Shown one piece after another: positions 24,201-42,200 of a DNA stretch of 64,000 nt. Below the pieces are notes generated by a model that was given only the letters and a program-made list of their open reading frames with translations, was not told the origin of the DNA and did no database searches. The position numbers were made by a program, and so were the translations under genes. Positions within the stretch are counted from its first letter, which is position 1; each line of letters opens with the position of its first letter. This DNA comes from Nematostella vectensis. Taxonomy: Eukaryota; Cnidaria; Anthozoa; Actiniaria; Edwardsiidae. Location of the stretch: contig NC_064037.1 of NCBI RefSeq assembly GCF_932526225.1, positions 18,080,471 to 18,144,470 of the forward strand, given 5' to 3'.

Positions 24201-27200
24201 TAACACGCCAGATAGCAAACACAATAATACAGTAGTAACACGCCAGATAGCAAAGTGCATCACACACAATAATACAGTAGTAACACGCCAGATAGCAAAC
24301 ACAATAATACAGTAGTAACACACCAGATAGCAAAGTGCATCACACACAATAATACAGTAGTAACACACCAGATAGCAAACACAATAATACAGTAGTAACA
24401 CGCCAGATAGCAAACACAGTAATACAGTAGTAACACGCCAGATAGCAAAGTGCATCACACACAATAATACAGTAGTAACACGCCAGATAGCAAACACAAT
24501 AATACAGTAGTAACACACCAGATAGCAAACACAATAATACAGTAGTAACACGCCAGATAGCAAAGTGCATCACACACAATAATACAGTAGTAACACGCCA
24601 GATAGCAAACACAATAATACAGTAGTAACACGCCAGATAGCAAAGTGCATCACACACAATAATACAGTAGTAACACGCCAGATAGCAAACACAATAATAC
24701 AGTAGTAACACACCAGATAGCAAAGTGCATCACACACAATAATACAGTAGTAACACACCAGATAGCAAACACAATAATACAGTAGTAACACGCCAGATAG
24801 CAAACACAGTAATACAGTAGTAACACGCCAGATAGCAAAGTGCATCACACACAATAATACAGTAGTAACACGCCAGATAGCAAACACAATAATACAGTAG
24901 TAACACACCAGATAGCAAACACAATAATACAGTAGTAACACGCCAGATAGCAAAGTGCATCACACACAATAATACAGTGGTAACACGCCAGATAGCAAAC
25001 ACAATAATACAGTAGTAACACGCCAGATAGCAAACACAATAATACAGTAGTAACACGCCAAATAGCAAAGTGCATCACACACAATAATACAGTAGTAACA
25101 CGCCAGATAGCAAATACAATAATACAGTAGTAACACGCCAGATAGCAAACACAATAATACAGTAGTAACACGCCAAATAGCAAAGTGCATCACACACAAT
25201 AATACAGTAGTAACACGCCAGATAGCAAACACAATAATACAGTAGTAACACGCCAGATAGCAAAGTGCATCACACACAATAATACAGTAGTAACATGCCA
25301 GATAGCAAACACAATAATACAGTAGTAACACGCCAGATAGCAAACACAATAATACAGTAGTAACACACCAGATAGCAAACACAATAATACAGTAGTAACA
25401 CACCAGATAGCAAACACAATAATACAGTAGTAACACACCAGATAGCAAACACAATAATACAGTAGTAACACGCCAGATAGCAAAGTGCATCACACACAAT
25501 AATACTGCAGTAGTAACACGCCAGATAGCAAATACAATAATACAGTAGTAACACGCCAGATAGCAAAGTGCATAACACACAATAATACAGTAGTAACACG
25601 CCAGATAGCAAACACAGTAATACAGTAGTAACACACCAGATAGCAAACACAATAATACAGTAGTAACACGCCAGATAGCAAACACAGTAATACAGTAGTA
25701 ACACGCCAGATAGCAAAGTGCATCACACATAATAATACAGTAGTAACACGCCAGATAGCAAACACAATAATACAGTAGTAACACGCCAGATAGCAAAGTG
25801 CATCACACACAATAATACAGTAGTAACACGCCAGATAGCAAACATAATAATACAGTAGTAACACGGCAGATAGCAAACACAATAATACAGTAGTAACACG
25901 CCAGATAGCAAAGTGCATCACACACAATAATACAGTAGTAACACGCCAGATAGCAAACACAATAATACAGTAGTAACACGCTATATAACAAACACAATAA
26001 TACAGTAGTAACACGCCAGATAGCAAAGTGCATCACACACAATAATACAGTAGTAACACGCCAGATAGCAAACACAATAATACAGTAGTAACACACCAGA
26101 TAGCAAACACAATAATACAGTAGTAACACACCAGATAGCAAACACAATAATACAGTAGTAACACGCCAGATAGCAAAGTGCATCACACACAATAATACAG
26201 TAGTAACACGCCAGATAGCAAACACAAAAATACAGCAGTAACACGCCAGATAGCAAACACAATAATACAGTAGTAACACGCCAGATAGCAAACACAATAA
26301 TACAGTAGTAACACGCCAGATAGCAAACACAATAATACAGTAGTAACACGCCAGATAGCAAACACAATAATACAGTAGTAACAGGCCAGATAGCAAACAC
26401 AATAATACAGTAGTAACACGCCAGATAGCAAAGTGCATCACACACAATAATACAGTAGTAACACGCCAGATAGCAAACACAATAATACAGTAGTAACACA
26501 CCAGATAGCAAACACAATAATACAGTAGTAACACGCCAGATAGCAAAGTGCATCACACACAATAATACAGTAGTAACACGCCAGATAGCAAACACAATAA
26601 TACAGTAGTAACACGCCAGATAGCAAACACAGTAATACAGTAGTAACACGCCAGATAGCAAAGTGCATCACACACAATAATACAGTAGTAACACGCCAGA
26701 TAGCAAACACAATAATACAGTAGTAACACGCCAGATAGCAAAGTGCATCACACACAATAATACAGTAGTAACACGCCAGATAGCAAACACAATAATACAG
26801 TAGTAACACGCCAGATAGCAAAGTGCATCACACACAATAATACAGTAGTAACACGCCAGATAGCAAACACAATAATACAGTAGTAACACACCAGATAGCA
26901 AAGTGCATCACACACAATAATACAGTAGTAACACACCAGATAGCAAACACAATAATACAGTAGTAACACGCCAGATAGCAAACACAGTAATACAGTAGTA
27001 ACACGCCAGATAGCAAAGTGCATCACACACAATAATACAGTAGTAACACGCCAGATAGCAAACACAATAATACAGTAGTAACACACCAGATAGCAAACAC
27101 AATAATACAGTAGTAACACGCCAGATAGCAAAGTGCATCACACACAATAATACAGTAGTAACACGCCAGATAGCAAACACAATAATACAGTAGTAACACG

Positions 27201-30200
27201 CCAGATAGCAAAGTGCATCACACACAATAATACAGTAGTAACACGCCAGATAGCAAACACAATAATACAGTAGTAACACACCAGATAGCAAAGTGCATCA
27301 CACACAATAATACAGTAGTAACACACCAGATAGCAAACACAATAATACAGTAGTAACACGCCAGATAGCAAACACAGTAATACAGTAGTAACACGCCAGA
27401 TAGCAAAGTGCATCACACACAATAATACAGTAGTAACACGCCAGATAGCAAACACAATAATACAGTAGTAACACACCAGATAGCAAACACAATAATACAG
27501 TAGTAACACGCCAGATAGCAAAGTGCATCACACACAATAATACAGTGGTAACACGCCAGATAGCAAACACAATAATACAGTAGTAACACGCCAGATAGCA
27601 AACACAATAATACAGTAGTAACACGCCAAATAGCAAAGTGCATCACACACAATAATACAGTAGTAACACGCCAGATAGCAAACACAATAATACAGTAGTA
27701 ACACGCTATATAACAAACACAATAATACAGTAGTAACACGCCAGATAGCAAAGTGCATCACACACAATAATACAGTAGTAACACGCCAGATAGCAAACAC
27801 AATAATACAGTAGTAACACGCTATATAACAAACACAATAATACAGTAGTAACACGCCAGATAGCAAAGTGCATCATACACAATAATACAGTAGTAACACG
27901 CCAGATAGCAAACACAAAAATACAGCAGTAACACGCCAGATAGCAAACACAATAATACAGTAGTAACACGCCAGATAGCAAACACAATAATACAGTAGTA
28001 ACACACCAGATAGCAAACACAATAATACAGTAGTAACACACCAGATAGCAAACACAATAATACAGTAGTAACACGCCAGATAGCAAAGTGCATCACACAC
28101 AATAATACAGTAGTAACACGCCAGATAGCAAACACAAAAATACAGCAGTAACACGCCAGATAGCAAACACAATAATACAGTAGTAACACGCCAGATAGCA
28201 AACACAATAATACAGTAGTAACACGCCAGATAGCAAACACAATAATACAGTAGTAACACGCCAGATAGCAAACACAATAATACAGTAGTAACAGGCCAGA
28301 TAGCAAACACAATAATACAGTAGTAACACGCCAGATAGCAAAGTGCATCACACACAATAATACAGTAGTAACACGCCAGATAGCAAACACAATAATACAG
28401 TAGTAACACACCAGATAGCAAACACAATAATACAGTAGTAACACGCCAGATAGCAAAGTGCATCACACACAATAATACAGTAGTAACACGCCAGATAGCA
28501 AACACAATAATACAGTAGTAACACGCCAGATAGCAAACACAGTAATACAGTAGTAACACGCCAGATAGCAAAGTGCATCACACACAATAATACAGTAGTA
28601 ACACGCCAGATAGCAAACACAATAATACAGTAGTAACACGCCAGATAGCAAAGTGCATCACACACAATAATACAGTAGTAACACGCCAGATAGCAAACAC
28701 AATAATACAGTAGTAACACGCCAGATAGCAAAGTGCATCACACACAATAATACAGTAGTAACACGCCAGATAGCAAACACAATAATACAGTAGTAACACA
28801 CCAGATAGCAAAGTGCATCACACACAATAATACAGTAGTAACACACCAGATAGCAAACACAATAATACAGTAGTAACACGCCAGATAGCAAACACAGTAA
28901 TACAGTAGTAACACGCCAGATAGCAAAGTGCATCACACACAATAATACAGTAGTAACACGCCAGATAGCAAACACAATAATACAGTAGTAACACACCAGA
29001 TAGCAAACACAATAATACAGTAGTAACACGCCAGATAGCAAAGTGCATCACACACAATAATACAGTAGTAACACGCCAGATAGCAAACACAATAATACAG
29101 TAGTAACACGCCAGATAGCAAAGTGCATCACACACAATAATACAGTAGTAACACGCCAGATAGCAAACACAATAATACAGTAGTAACACACCAGATAGCA
29201 AAGTGCATCACACACAATAATACAGTAGTAACACACCAGATAGCAAACACAATAATACAGTAGTAACACGCCAGATAGCAAACACAGTAATACAGTAGTA
29301 ACACGCCAGATAGCAAAGTGCATCACACACAATAATACAGTAGTAACACGCCAGATAGCAAACACAATAATACAGTAGTAACACACCAGATAGCAAACAC
29401 AATAATACAGTAGTAACACGCCAGATAGCAAAGTGCATCACACACAATAATACAGTGGTAACACGCCAGATAGCAAACACAATAATACAGTAGTAACACG
29501 CCAGATAGCAAACACAATAATACAGTAGTAACACGCCAAATAGCAAAGTGCATCACACACAATAATACAGTAGTAACACGCCAGATAGCAAATACAATAA
29601 TACAGTAGTAACACGCCAGATAGCAAACACAATAATACAGTAGTAACACGCCAAATAGCAAAGTGCATCACACACAATAATACAGTAGTAACACGCCAGA
29701 TAGCAAACACAATAATACAGTAGTAACACGCCAGATAGCAAAGTGCATCACACACAATAATACAGTAGTAACATGCCAGATAGCAAACACAATAATACAG
29801 TAGTAACACGCCAGATAGCAAACACAATAATACAGTAGTAACACACCAGATAGCAAACACAATAATACAGTAGTAACACACCAGATAGCAAACACAATAA
29901 TACAGTAGTAACACACCAGATAGCAAACACAATAATACAGTAGTAACACGCCAGATAGCAAAGTGCATCACACACAATAATACTGCAGTAGTAACACGCC
30001 AGATAGCAAATACAATAATACAGTAGTAACACGCCAGATAGCAAAGTGCATAACACACAATAATACAGTAGTAACACGCCAGATAGCAAACACAGTAATA
30101 CAGTAGTAACACACCAGATAGCAAACACAATAATACAGTAGTAACACGCCAGATAGCAAACACAGTAATACAGTAGTAACACGCCAGATAGCAAAGTGCA

Positions 30201-33200
30201 TCACACATAATAATACAGTAGTAACACGCCAGATAGCAAACACAATAATACAGTAGTAACACACCAGATAGCAAACACAATAATACAGTAGTAACACGCC
30301 AGATAGCAAAGTGCATCACACACAATAATACAGTGGTAACACGCCAGATAGCAAACACAATAATACAGTAGTAACACGCCAGATAGCAAACACAATAATA
30401 CAGTAGTAACACGCCAAATAGCAAAGTGCATCACACACAATAATACAGTAGTAACACGCCAGATAGCAAATACAATAATACAGTAGTAACACGCCAGATA
30501 GCAAACACAATAATACAGTAGTAACACGCCAAATAGCAAAGTGCATCACACACAATAATACAGTAGTAACACGCCAGATAGCAAACACAATAATACAGTA
30601 GTAACACGCCAGATAGCAAAGTGCATAACACACAATAATACAGTAGTAACACGCCAGATAGCAAACACAGTAATACAGTAGTAACACACCAGATAGCAAA
30701 CACAATAATACAGTAGTAACACGCCAGATAGCAAACACAGTAATACAGTAGTAACACGCCAGATAGCAAAGTGCATCACACACAATAATACTGCAGTAGT
30801 AACACGCCAGATAGCAAATACAATAATACAGTAGTAACACGCCAGATAGCAAAGTGCATAACACACAATAATACAGTAGTAACACGCCAGATAGCAAACA
30901 CAGTAATACAGTAGTAACACACCAGATAGCAAACACAATAATACAGTAGTAACACGCCAGATAGCAAACACAGTAATACAGTAGTAACACGCCAGATAGC
31001 AAAGTGCATCACACATAATAATACAGTAGTAACACGCCAGATAGCAAACACAATAATACAGTAGTAACACGCCAGATAGCAAAGTGCATCACACACAATA
31101 ATACAGTAGTAACACGCCAGATAGCAAACATAATAATACAGTAGTAACACGGCAGATAGCAAACACAATAATACAGTAGTAACACGCCAGATAGCAAAGT
31201 GCATCACACACAATAATACAGTAGTAACACGCCAGATAGCAAACACAATAATACAGTAGTAACACGCTATATAACAAACACAATAATACAGTAGTAACAC
31301 GCCAGATAGCAAAGTGCATCACACACAATAATACAGTAGTAACACGCCAGATAGCAAACACAATAATACAGTAGTAACACACCAGATAGCAAACACAATA
31401 ATACAGTAGTAACACACCAGATAGCAAACACAATAATACAGTAGTAACACGCCAGATAGCAAAGTGCATCACACACAATAATACAGTAGTAACACGCCAG
31501 ATAGCAAACACAAAAATACAGCAGTAACACGCCAGATAGCAAACACAATAATACAGTAGTAACACGCCAGATAGCAAACACAATAATACAGTAGTAACAC
31601 GCCAGATAGCAAACACAATAATACAGTAGTAACACGCCAGATAGCAAACACAATAATACAGTAGTAACAGGCCAGATAGCAAACACAATAATACAGTAGT
31701 AACACGCCAGATAGCAAAGTGCATCACACACAATAATACAGTAGTAACACGCCAGATAGCAAACACAATAATACAGTAGTAACACACCAGATAGCAAACA
31801 CAATAATACAGTAGTAACACGCCAGATAGCAAAGTGCATCACACACAATAATACAGTAGTAACACGCCAGATAGCAAACACAATAATACAGTAGTAACAC
31901 GCCAGATAGCAAACACAGTAATACAGTAGTAACACGCCAGATAGCAAAGTGCATCACACACAATAATACAGTAGTAACACGCCAGATAGCAAACACAATA
32001 ATACAGTAGTAACACGCCAGATAGCAAAGTGCATCACACACAATAATACAGTAGTAACACGCCAGATAGCAAACACAATAATACAGTAGTAACACGCCAG
32101 ATAGCAAAGTGCATCACACACAATAATACAGTAGTAACACGCCAGATAGCAAACACAATAATACAGTAGTAACACACCAGATAGCAAAGTGCATCACACA
32201 CAATAATACAGTAGTAACACACCAGATAGCAAACACAATAATACAGTAGTAACACGCCAGATAGCAAACACAGTAATACAGTAGTAACACGCCAGATAGC
32301 AAAGTGCATCACACACAATAATACAGTAGTAACACGCCAGATAGCAAACACAATAATACAGTAGTAACACACCAGATAGCAAACACAATAATACAGTAGT
32401 AACACGCCAGATAGCAAAGTGCATCACACACAATAATACAGTAGTAACACGCCAGATAGCAAACACAATAATACAGTAGTAACACGCCAGATAGCAAAGT
32501 GCATCACACACAATAATACAGTAGTAACACGCCAGATAGCAAACACAATAATACAGTAGTAACACACCAGATAGCAAAGTGCATCACACACAATAATACA
32601 GTAGTAACACACCAGATAGCAAACACAATAATACAGTAGTAACACGCCAGATAGCAAACACAGTAATACAGTAGTAACACGCCAGATAGCAAAGTGCATC
32701 ACACACAATAATACAGTAGTAACACGCCAGATAGCAAACACAATAATACAGTAGTAACACACCAGATAGCAAACACAATAATACAGTAGTAACACGCCAG
32801 ATAGCAAAGTGCATCACACACAATAATACAGTGGTAACACGCCAGATAGCAAACACAATAATACAGTAGTAACACGCCAGATAGCAAACACAATAATACA
32901 GTAGTAACACGCCAAATAGCAAAGTGCATCACACACAATAATACAGTAGTAACACGCCAGATAGCAAACACAATAATACAGTAGTAACACGCTATATAAC
33001 AAACACAATAATACAGTAGTAACACGCCAGATAGCAAAGTGCATCACACACAATAATACAGTAGTAACACGCCAGATAGCAAACACAATAATACAGTAGT
33101 AACACGCTATATAACAAACACAATAATACAGTAGTAACACGCCAGATAGCAAAGTGCATCATACACAATAATACAGTAGTAACACGCCAGATAGCAAACA

Positions 33201-36200
33201 CAAAAATACAGCAGTAACACGCCAGATAGCAAACACAATAATACAGTAGTAACACGCCAGATAGCAAACACAATAATACAGTAGTAACACACCAGATAGC
33301 AAACACAATAATACAGTAGTAACACACCAGATAGCAAACACAATAATACAGTAGTAACACGCCAGATAGCAAAGTGCATCACACACAATAATACAGTAGT
33401 AACACGCCAGATAGCAAACACAAAAATACAGCAGTAACACGCCAGATAGCAAACACAATAATACAGTAGTAACACGCCAGATAGCAAACACAATAATACA
33501 GTAGTAACACGCCAGATAGCAAACACAATAATACAGTAGTAACACGCCAGATAGCAAACACAATAATACAGTAGTAACAGGCCAGATAGCAAACACAATA
33601 ATACAGTAGTAACACGCCAGATAGCAAAGTGCATCACACACAATAATACAGTAGTAACACGCCAGATAGCAAACACAATAATACAGTAGTAACACACCAG
33701 ATAGCAAACACAATAATACAGTAGTAACACGCCAGATAGCAAAGTGCATCACACACAATAATACAGTAGTAACACGCCAGATAGCAAACACAATAATACA
33801 GTAGTAACACGCCAGATAGCAAACACAGTAATACAGTAGTAACACGCCAGATAGCAAAGTGCATCACACACAATAATACAGTAGTAACACGCCAGATAGC
33901 AAACACAATAATACAGTAGTAACACGCCAGATAGCAAAGTGCATCACACACAATAATACAGTAGTAACACGCCAGATAGCAAACACAATAATACAGTAGT
34001 AACACGCCAGATAGCAAAGTGCATCACACACAATAATACAGTAGTAACACGCCAGATAGCAAACACAATAATACAGTAGTAACACACCAGATAGCAAAGT
34101 GCATCACACACAATAATACAGTAGTAACACACCAGATAGCAAACACAATAATACAGTAGTAACACGCCAGATAGCAAACACAGTAATACAGTAGTAACAC
34201 GCCAGATAGCAAAGTGCATCACACACAATAATACAGTAGTAACACGCCAGATAGCAAACACAATAATACAGTAGTAACACACCAGATAGCAAACACAATA
34301 ATACAGTAGTAACACGCCAGATAGCAAAGTGCATCACACACAATAATACAGTAGTAACACGCCAGATAGCAAACACAATAATACAGTAGTAACACGCCAG
34401 ATAGCAAAGTGCATCACACACAATAATACAGTAGTAACACGCCAGATAGCAAACACAATAATACAGTAGTAACACACCAGATAGCAAAGTGCATCACACA
34501 CAATAATACAGTAGTAACACACCAGATAGCAAACACAATAATACAGTAGTAACACGCCAGATAGCAAACACAGTAATACAGTAGTAACACGCCAGATAGC
34601 AAAGTGCATCACACACAATAATACAGTAGTAACACGCCAGATAGCAAACACAATAATACAGTAGTAACACACCAGATAGCAAACACAATAATACAGTAGT
34701 AACACGCCAGATAGCAAAGTGCATCACACACAATAATACAGTGGTAACACGCCAGATAGCAAACACAATAATACAGTAGTAACACGCCAGATAGCAAACA
34801 CAATAATACAGTAGTAACACGCCAAATAGCAAAGTGCATCACACACAATAATACAGTAGTAACACGCCAGATAGCAAATACAATAATACAGTAGTAACAC
34901 GCCAGATAGCAAACACAATAATACAGTAGTAACACGCCAAATAGCAAAGTGCATCACACACAATAATACAGTAGTAACACGCCAGATAGCAAACACAATA
35001 ATACAGTAGTAACACGCCAGATAGCAAAGTGCATCACACACAATAATACAGTAGTAACATGCCAGATAGCAAACACAATAATACAGTAGTAACACGCCAG
35101 ATAGCAAACACAATAATACAGTAGTAACACACCAGATAGCAAACACAATAATACAGTAGTAACACACCAGATAGCAAACACAATAATACAGTAGTAACAC
35201 ACCAGATAGCAAACACAATAATACAGTAGTAACACGCCAGATAGCAAAGTGCATCACACACAATAATACTGCAGTAGTAACACGCCAGATAGCAAATACA
35301 ATAATACAGTAGTAACACGCCAGATAGCAAAGTGCATAACACACAATAATACAGTAGTAACACGCCAGATAGCAAACACAGTAATACAGTAGTAACACAC
35401 CAGATAGCAAACACAATAATACAGTAGTAACACGCCAGATAGCAAACACAGTAATACAGTAGTAACACGCCAGATAGCAAAGTGCATCACACATAATAAT
35501 ACAGTAGTAACACGCCAGATAGCAAACACAATAATACAGTAGTAACACACCAGATAGCAAACACAATAATACAGTAGTAACACGCCAGATAGCAAAGTGC
35601 ATCACACACAATAATACAGTGGTAACACGCCAGATAGCAAACACAATAATACAGTAGTAACACGCCAGATAGCAAACACAATAATACAGTAGTAACACGC
35701 CAAATAGCAAAGTGCATCACACACAATAATACAGTAGTAACACGCCAGATAGCAAATACAATAATACAGTAGTAACACGCCAGATAGCAAACACAATAAT
35801 ACAGTAGTAACACGCCAAATAGCAAAGTGCATCACACACAATAATACAGTAGTAACACGCCAGATAGCAAACACAATAATACAGTAGTAACACGCCAGAT
35901 AGCAAAGTGCATAACACACAATAATACAGTAGTAACACGCCAGATAGCAAACACAGTAATACAGTAGTAACACACCAGATAGCAAACACAATAATACAGT
36001 AGTAACACGCCAGATAGCAAACACAGTAATACAGTAGTAACACGCCAGATAGCAAAGTGCATCACACATAATAATACAGTAGTAACACGCCAGATAGCAA
36101 ACACAATAATACAGTAGTAACACACCAGATAGCAAACACAATAATACAGTAGTAACACGCCAGATAGCAAAGTGCATCACACACAATAATACAGTGGTAA

Positions 36201-39200
36201 CACGCCAGATAGCAAACACAATAATACAGTAGTAACACGCCAGATAGCAAACACAATAATACAGTAGTAACACGCCAAATACCAAAGTGCATCACACACA
36301 ATAATACAGTAGTAACACGCCAGATAGCAAATACAATAATACAGTAGTAACACGCCAGATAGCAAACACAATAATACAGTAGTAACACGCCAAATAGCAA
36401 AGTGCATTACACACAATAATACAGTAGTAACACGCCAGATAGCAAACACAATAATACAGTAGTAACACGCCAGATAGCAAAGTGCATCACACACAATAAT
36501 ACAGTAGTAACATGCCAGATAGCAAACACAATAATACAGTAGTAACACGCCAGATAGCAAACACAATAATACAGTAGTAACACACCAGATAGCAAACACA
36601 ATAATACAGTAGTAACACACCAGATAGCAAACACAATAATACAGTAGTAACACACCAGATAGCAAACACAATAATACAGTAGTAACACGCCAGATAGCAA
36701 AGTGCATCACACACAATAATACTGCAGTAGTAACACGCCAGATAGCAAATACAATAATACAGTAGTAACACGCCAGATAGCAAAGTGCATAACACACAAT
36801 AATACAGTAGTAACACGCCAGATAGCAAACACAATAATACAGTAGTAACACGGCAGATAGCAAAGTGCATCGCACATAATAATACAGTAGTAACACGCCA
36901 GATAGCAAAGTGCATAACACACAATAATACAGTAGTAACACGCCAGATAGCAAACACAATAATACAGTAGTAACACGCCAAATAGCAAAGTGCATAACAC
37001 ACAATAATACAGTAGTAACACGCCAGATAGCAAACACAGTAATACAGTAGTAACACACCAGATAGCAAACACAATAATACAGTAGTAACACGCCAGATAG
37101 CAAACACAGTAATACAGTAGTAACACGCCAGATAGCAAAGTGCATCACACATAATAATACAGTAGTAACACGCCAGATAGCAAACACAATAATACAGCAG
37201 TAACACGCCAGATAGCAAATACAATAATACAGTAGTAACACACCAGATAGCAAACACAATAATACAGTAGTAACACGCCAGATAGCAAACACAATAATAC
37301 AGTAGTAACACGCCAGATAGCAAAGTGCATCACACACAATAATACAGTAGTAACACGCCAGATAGCAAACACAATAATACAGTAGTAACACACCAGATAG
37401 CAAACACAATAATACAGTAGTAACACACCAGATAGCAAACACAATAATACAGTAGTAACACGCCAGATAGCAAAGTGCATCACACACAATAATACAGTAG
37501 TAACACGCCAGATAGCAAACACAAAAATACAGCAGTAACACGCCAGATAGCAAACACAATAATACAGTAGTAACACGCCAGATAGCAAACACAATAATAC
37601 AGTAGTAACACGCCAGATAGCAAACACAATAATACAGTAGTAACACGCCAGATAGCAAACACAATAATACAGTAGTAACAGGCCAGATAGCAAACACAAT
37701 AATACAGTAGTAACACGCCAGATAGCAAAGTGCATCACACACAATAATACAGTAGTAACACGCCAGATAGCAAACACAATAATACAGTAGTAACACACCA
37801 GATAGCAAACACAATAATACAGTAGTAACACGCCAGATAGCAAAGTGCATCACACACAATAATACAGTAGTAACACGCCAGATAGCAAACACAATAATAC
37901 AGTAGTAACACGCCAGATAGCAAACACAGTAATACAGTAGTAACACGCCAGATAGCAAAGTGCATCACACACAATAATACAGTAGTAACACGCCAGATAG
38001 CAAACACAATAATACAGTAGTAACACGCCAGATTGCAAAGTGCATCACACACAATAATACAGTAGTAACACGCCAGATAGCAAACACAATAATACAGTAG
38101 TAACACGCCAGATAGCAAAGTGCATCACACACAATAATACAGTAGTAACACGCCAGATAGCAAACACAATAATACAGTAGTAACACACCAGATAGCAAAG
38201 TGCATCACACACAATAATACAGTAGTAACACACCAGATAGCAAACACAATAATACAGTAATAACACGCCAGATAGCAAACACAGTAATACAGTAGTAACA
38301 CGCCAGATAGCAAAGTGCATCACACACAATAATACAGTAGTAACACGCCAGATAGCAAACACAATAATACAGTAGTAACACACCAGATAGCAAACACAAT
38401 AATACAGTAGTAACACGCCAGATAGCAAAGTGCATCACACACAATAATACAGTAGTAACACGCCAGATAGCAAACACAATAATACAGTAGTAACACGCCA
38501 GATAGCAAAGTGCATCACACACAATAATACAGTAGTAACACGCCAGATAGCAAACACAATAATACAGTAGTAACACACCAGATAGCAAAGTGCATCACAC
38601 ACAATAATACAGTAGTAACACACCAGATAGCAAACACAATAATACAGTAGTAACACGCCAGATAGCAAACACAGTAATACAGTAGTAACACGCCAGATAG
38701 CAAAGTGCATCACACACAATAATACAGTAGTAACACGCCAGATAGCAAACACAATAATACAGTAGTAACACACCAGATAGCAAACACAATAATACAGTAG
38801 TAACACGCCAGATAGCAAAGTGCATCACACACAATAATACAGTGGTAACACGCCAGATAGCAAACACAATAATACAGTAGTAACACGCCAGATAGCAAAC
38901 ACAATAATACAGTAGTAACACGCCAAATAGCAAAGTGCATCACACACAATAATACAGTAGTAACACGCCAGATAGCAAATACAATAATACAGTAGTAACA
39001 CGCCAGATAGCAAACACAATAATACAGTAGTAACACGCCAAATAGCAAAGTGCATCACACACAATAATACAGTAGTAACACGCCAGATAGCAAACACAAT
39101 AATACAGTAGTAACACGCCAGATAGCAAAGTGCATCACACACAATAATACAGTAGTAACATGCCAGATAGCAAACACAATAATACAGTAGTAACACGCCA

Positions 39201-42200
39201 GATAGCAAACACAATAATACAGTAGTAACAGACCAGATAGCAAACACAATAATACAGTAGTAACACACCAGATAGCAAACACAATAATACAGTAGTAACA
39301 CACCAGATAGCAAACACAATAATACAGTAGTAACACGCCAGATAGCAAAGTGCATCACACACAATAATACTGCAGTAGTAACACGCCAGATAGCAAATAC
39401 AATAATACAGTAGTAACACGCCAGATAGCAAAGTGTATAACACACAATAATACAGTAGTAACACGCCAGATAGCAAACACAGTAATACAGTAGTAACACA
39501 CCAGATAGCAAACACAATAATACAGTAGTAACACGCTAGATAGCAAACACAGTAATACAGTAGTAACACGCCAGATAGCAAAGTGCATCACACATAATAA
39601 TACAGTAGTAACACGCCAGATAGCAAACACAATAATACAGTAGTAACACACCAGATAGCAAACACAATAATACAGTAGTAACACGCCAGATAGCAAAGTG
39701 CATCACACACAATAATACAGTGGTAACACGCCAGATAGCAAACACAATAATACAGTAGTAACACGCCAGATAGCAAACACAATAATACAGTAGTAACACG
39801 CCAAATAGCAAAGTGCATCACACACAATAATACAGTAGTAACACGCCAGATAGCAAATACAATAATACAGTAGTAACACGCCAGATAGCAAACACAATAA
39901 TACAGTAGTAACACGCCAAATAGCAAAGTGCATCACACACAATAATACAGTAGTAACACGCCAGATAGCAAACACAATAATACAGTAGTAACACGCCAGA
40001 TAGCAAAGTGCATAACACACAATAATACAGTAGTAACACGCCAGATAGCAAACACAGTAATACAGTAGTAACACACCAGATAGCAAACACAATAATACAG
40101 TAGTAACACGCCAGATAGCAAACACAGTAATACAGTAGTAACACGCCAGATAGCAAAGTGCATCACACATAATAATACAGTAGTAACACGCCAGATAGCA
40201 AACACAATAATACAGTAGTAACACACCAGATAGCAAACACAATAATACAGTAGTAACACGCCAGATAGCAAAGTGCATCACACACAATAATACAGTGGTA
40301 ACACGCCAGATAGCAAACACAATAATACAGTAGTAACACGCCAGATAGCAAACACAATAATACAGTAGTAACACGCCAAATACCAAAGTGCATCACACAC
40401 AATAATACAGTAGTAACACGCCAGATAGCAAATACAATAATACAGTAGTAACACGCCAGATAGCAAACACAATAATACAGTAGTAACACGCCAAATAGCA
40501 AAGTGCATCACACACAATAATACAGTAGTAACACGCCAGATAGCAAACACAATAATACAGTAGTAACACGCCAGATAGCAAAGTGCATCACACACAATAA
40601 TACAGTAGTAACATGCCAGATAGCAAACACAATAATACAGTAGTAACACGCCAGATAGCAAACACAATAATACAGTAGTAACACACCAGATAGCAAACAC
40701 AATAATACAGTAGTAACCCACCAGATAGCAAACACAATAATACAGTAGTAACACACCAGATAGCAAACACAATAATACAGTAGTAACACGCCAGATAGCA
40801 AAGTGCATCACACACAATAATACTGCAGTAGTAACACGCCAGATAGCAAATACAATAATACAGTAGTAACACGCCAGATAGCAAAGTGCATAACACACAA
40901 TAATACAGTAGTAACACGCCAGATAGCAAACACAATAATACAGTAGTAACACGGCAGATAGCAAAGTGCATCGCACATAATAATACAGTAGTAACACGCC
41001 AGATAGCAAAGTGCATAACACACAATAATACAGTAGTAACACGCCAGATAGCAAACACAATAATACAGTAGTAACACGGCAGATAGCAAAGTGCATCACA
41101 CACAATAATACAGTAGTAACACGCCAGATAGCAAACACAGTAATACAGTAGTAACACGCCAGATAGCAAAGTGCATCACACACAGTAATACAGTAGTAAC
41201 ACGCCAGATAGCAAACACAATAATACAGTAGTAACACGCCAGATAGCAAACACAGTAATACAGTAGTAACACGCCAAATAGCAAAGTGCATCTCATACAA
41301 TAATACAGTAGTAACACGCCAGATAGCAAACACAATAATACAGTAGTAACACGCCAGATAGCAAACACAGTAATACAGTAGTAACACGCCAGATAGCAAA
41401 CACAGTAATACAGTAGTAACACGCCAGATAGCAAACACAATAATACAGTAGTAACACGCCAGATAGCAAAGTGCATCACACACAATAATACAGTAGTAAC
41501 ACGCCAGATAGCAAACATAATAATACAGTAGTAACACGGCAGATAGCAAACACAATAATACAGTAGTAACACCCCAGATAGCAAAGTGCATCACACACAA
41601 TAATACAGTAGTAACACGCCAGATAGCAAACACAATAATACAGTAGTAACACGCTATATAACAAACACAATAATACAGTAGTAAAACGCCAGATAGCAAA
41701 GTGCATCACACACAATAATACAGTAGTAACACGCCAGATAGCAAACACAAAAATACAGCAGTAACACGCCAGATAGCAAATACAATAATACAGTAGTAAC
41801 ACACCAGATAGCAAACACAATAATACAGTAGTAACATGCCAGATAGCAAACACAATAATACAGTAGTAACACGCCAGATAGCAAAGTGCATCACACACAA
41901 TAATACAGTAGTAACACGCCAGATAGCAAACACAATAATACAGTAGTAACACACCAGATAGCAAACACAATAATACAGTAGTAACACACCAGATAGCAAA
42001 CACAATAATACAGTAGTAACACGCCAGATAGCAAAGTGCATCACACACAATAATACAGTAGTAACACGCCAGATAGCAAACACAAAAATACAGCAGTAAC
42101 ACGCCAGATAGCAAACACAATAATACAATAGTAACACGCCAGATAGCAAACACAATAATACAGTAGTAACACGCCAGATAGCAAACACAATAATACAGTA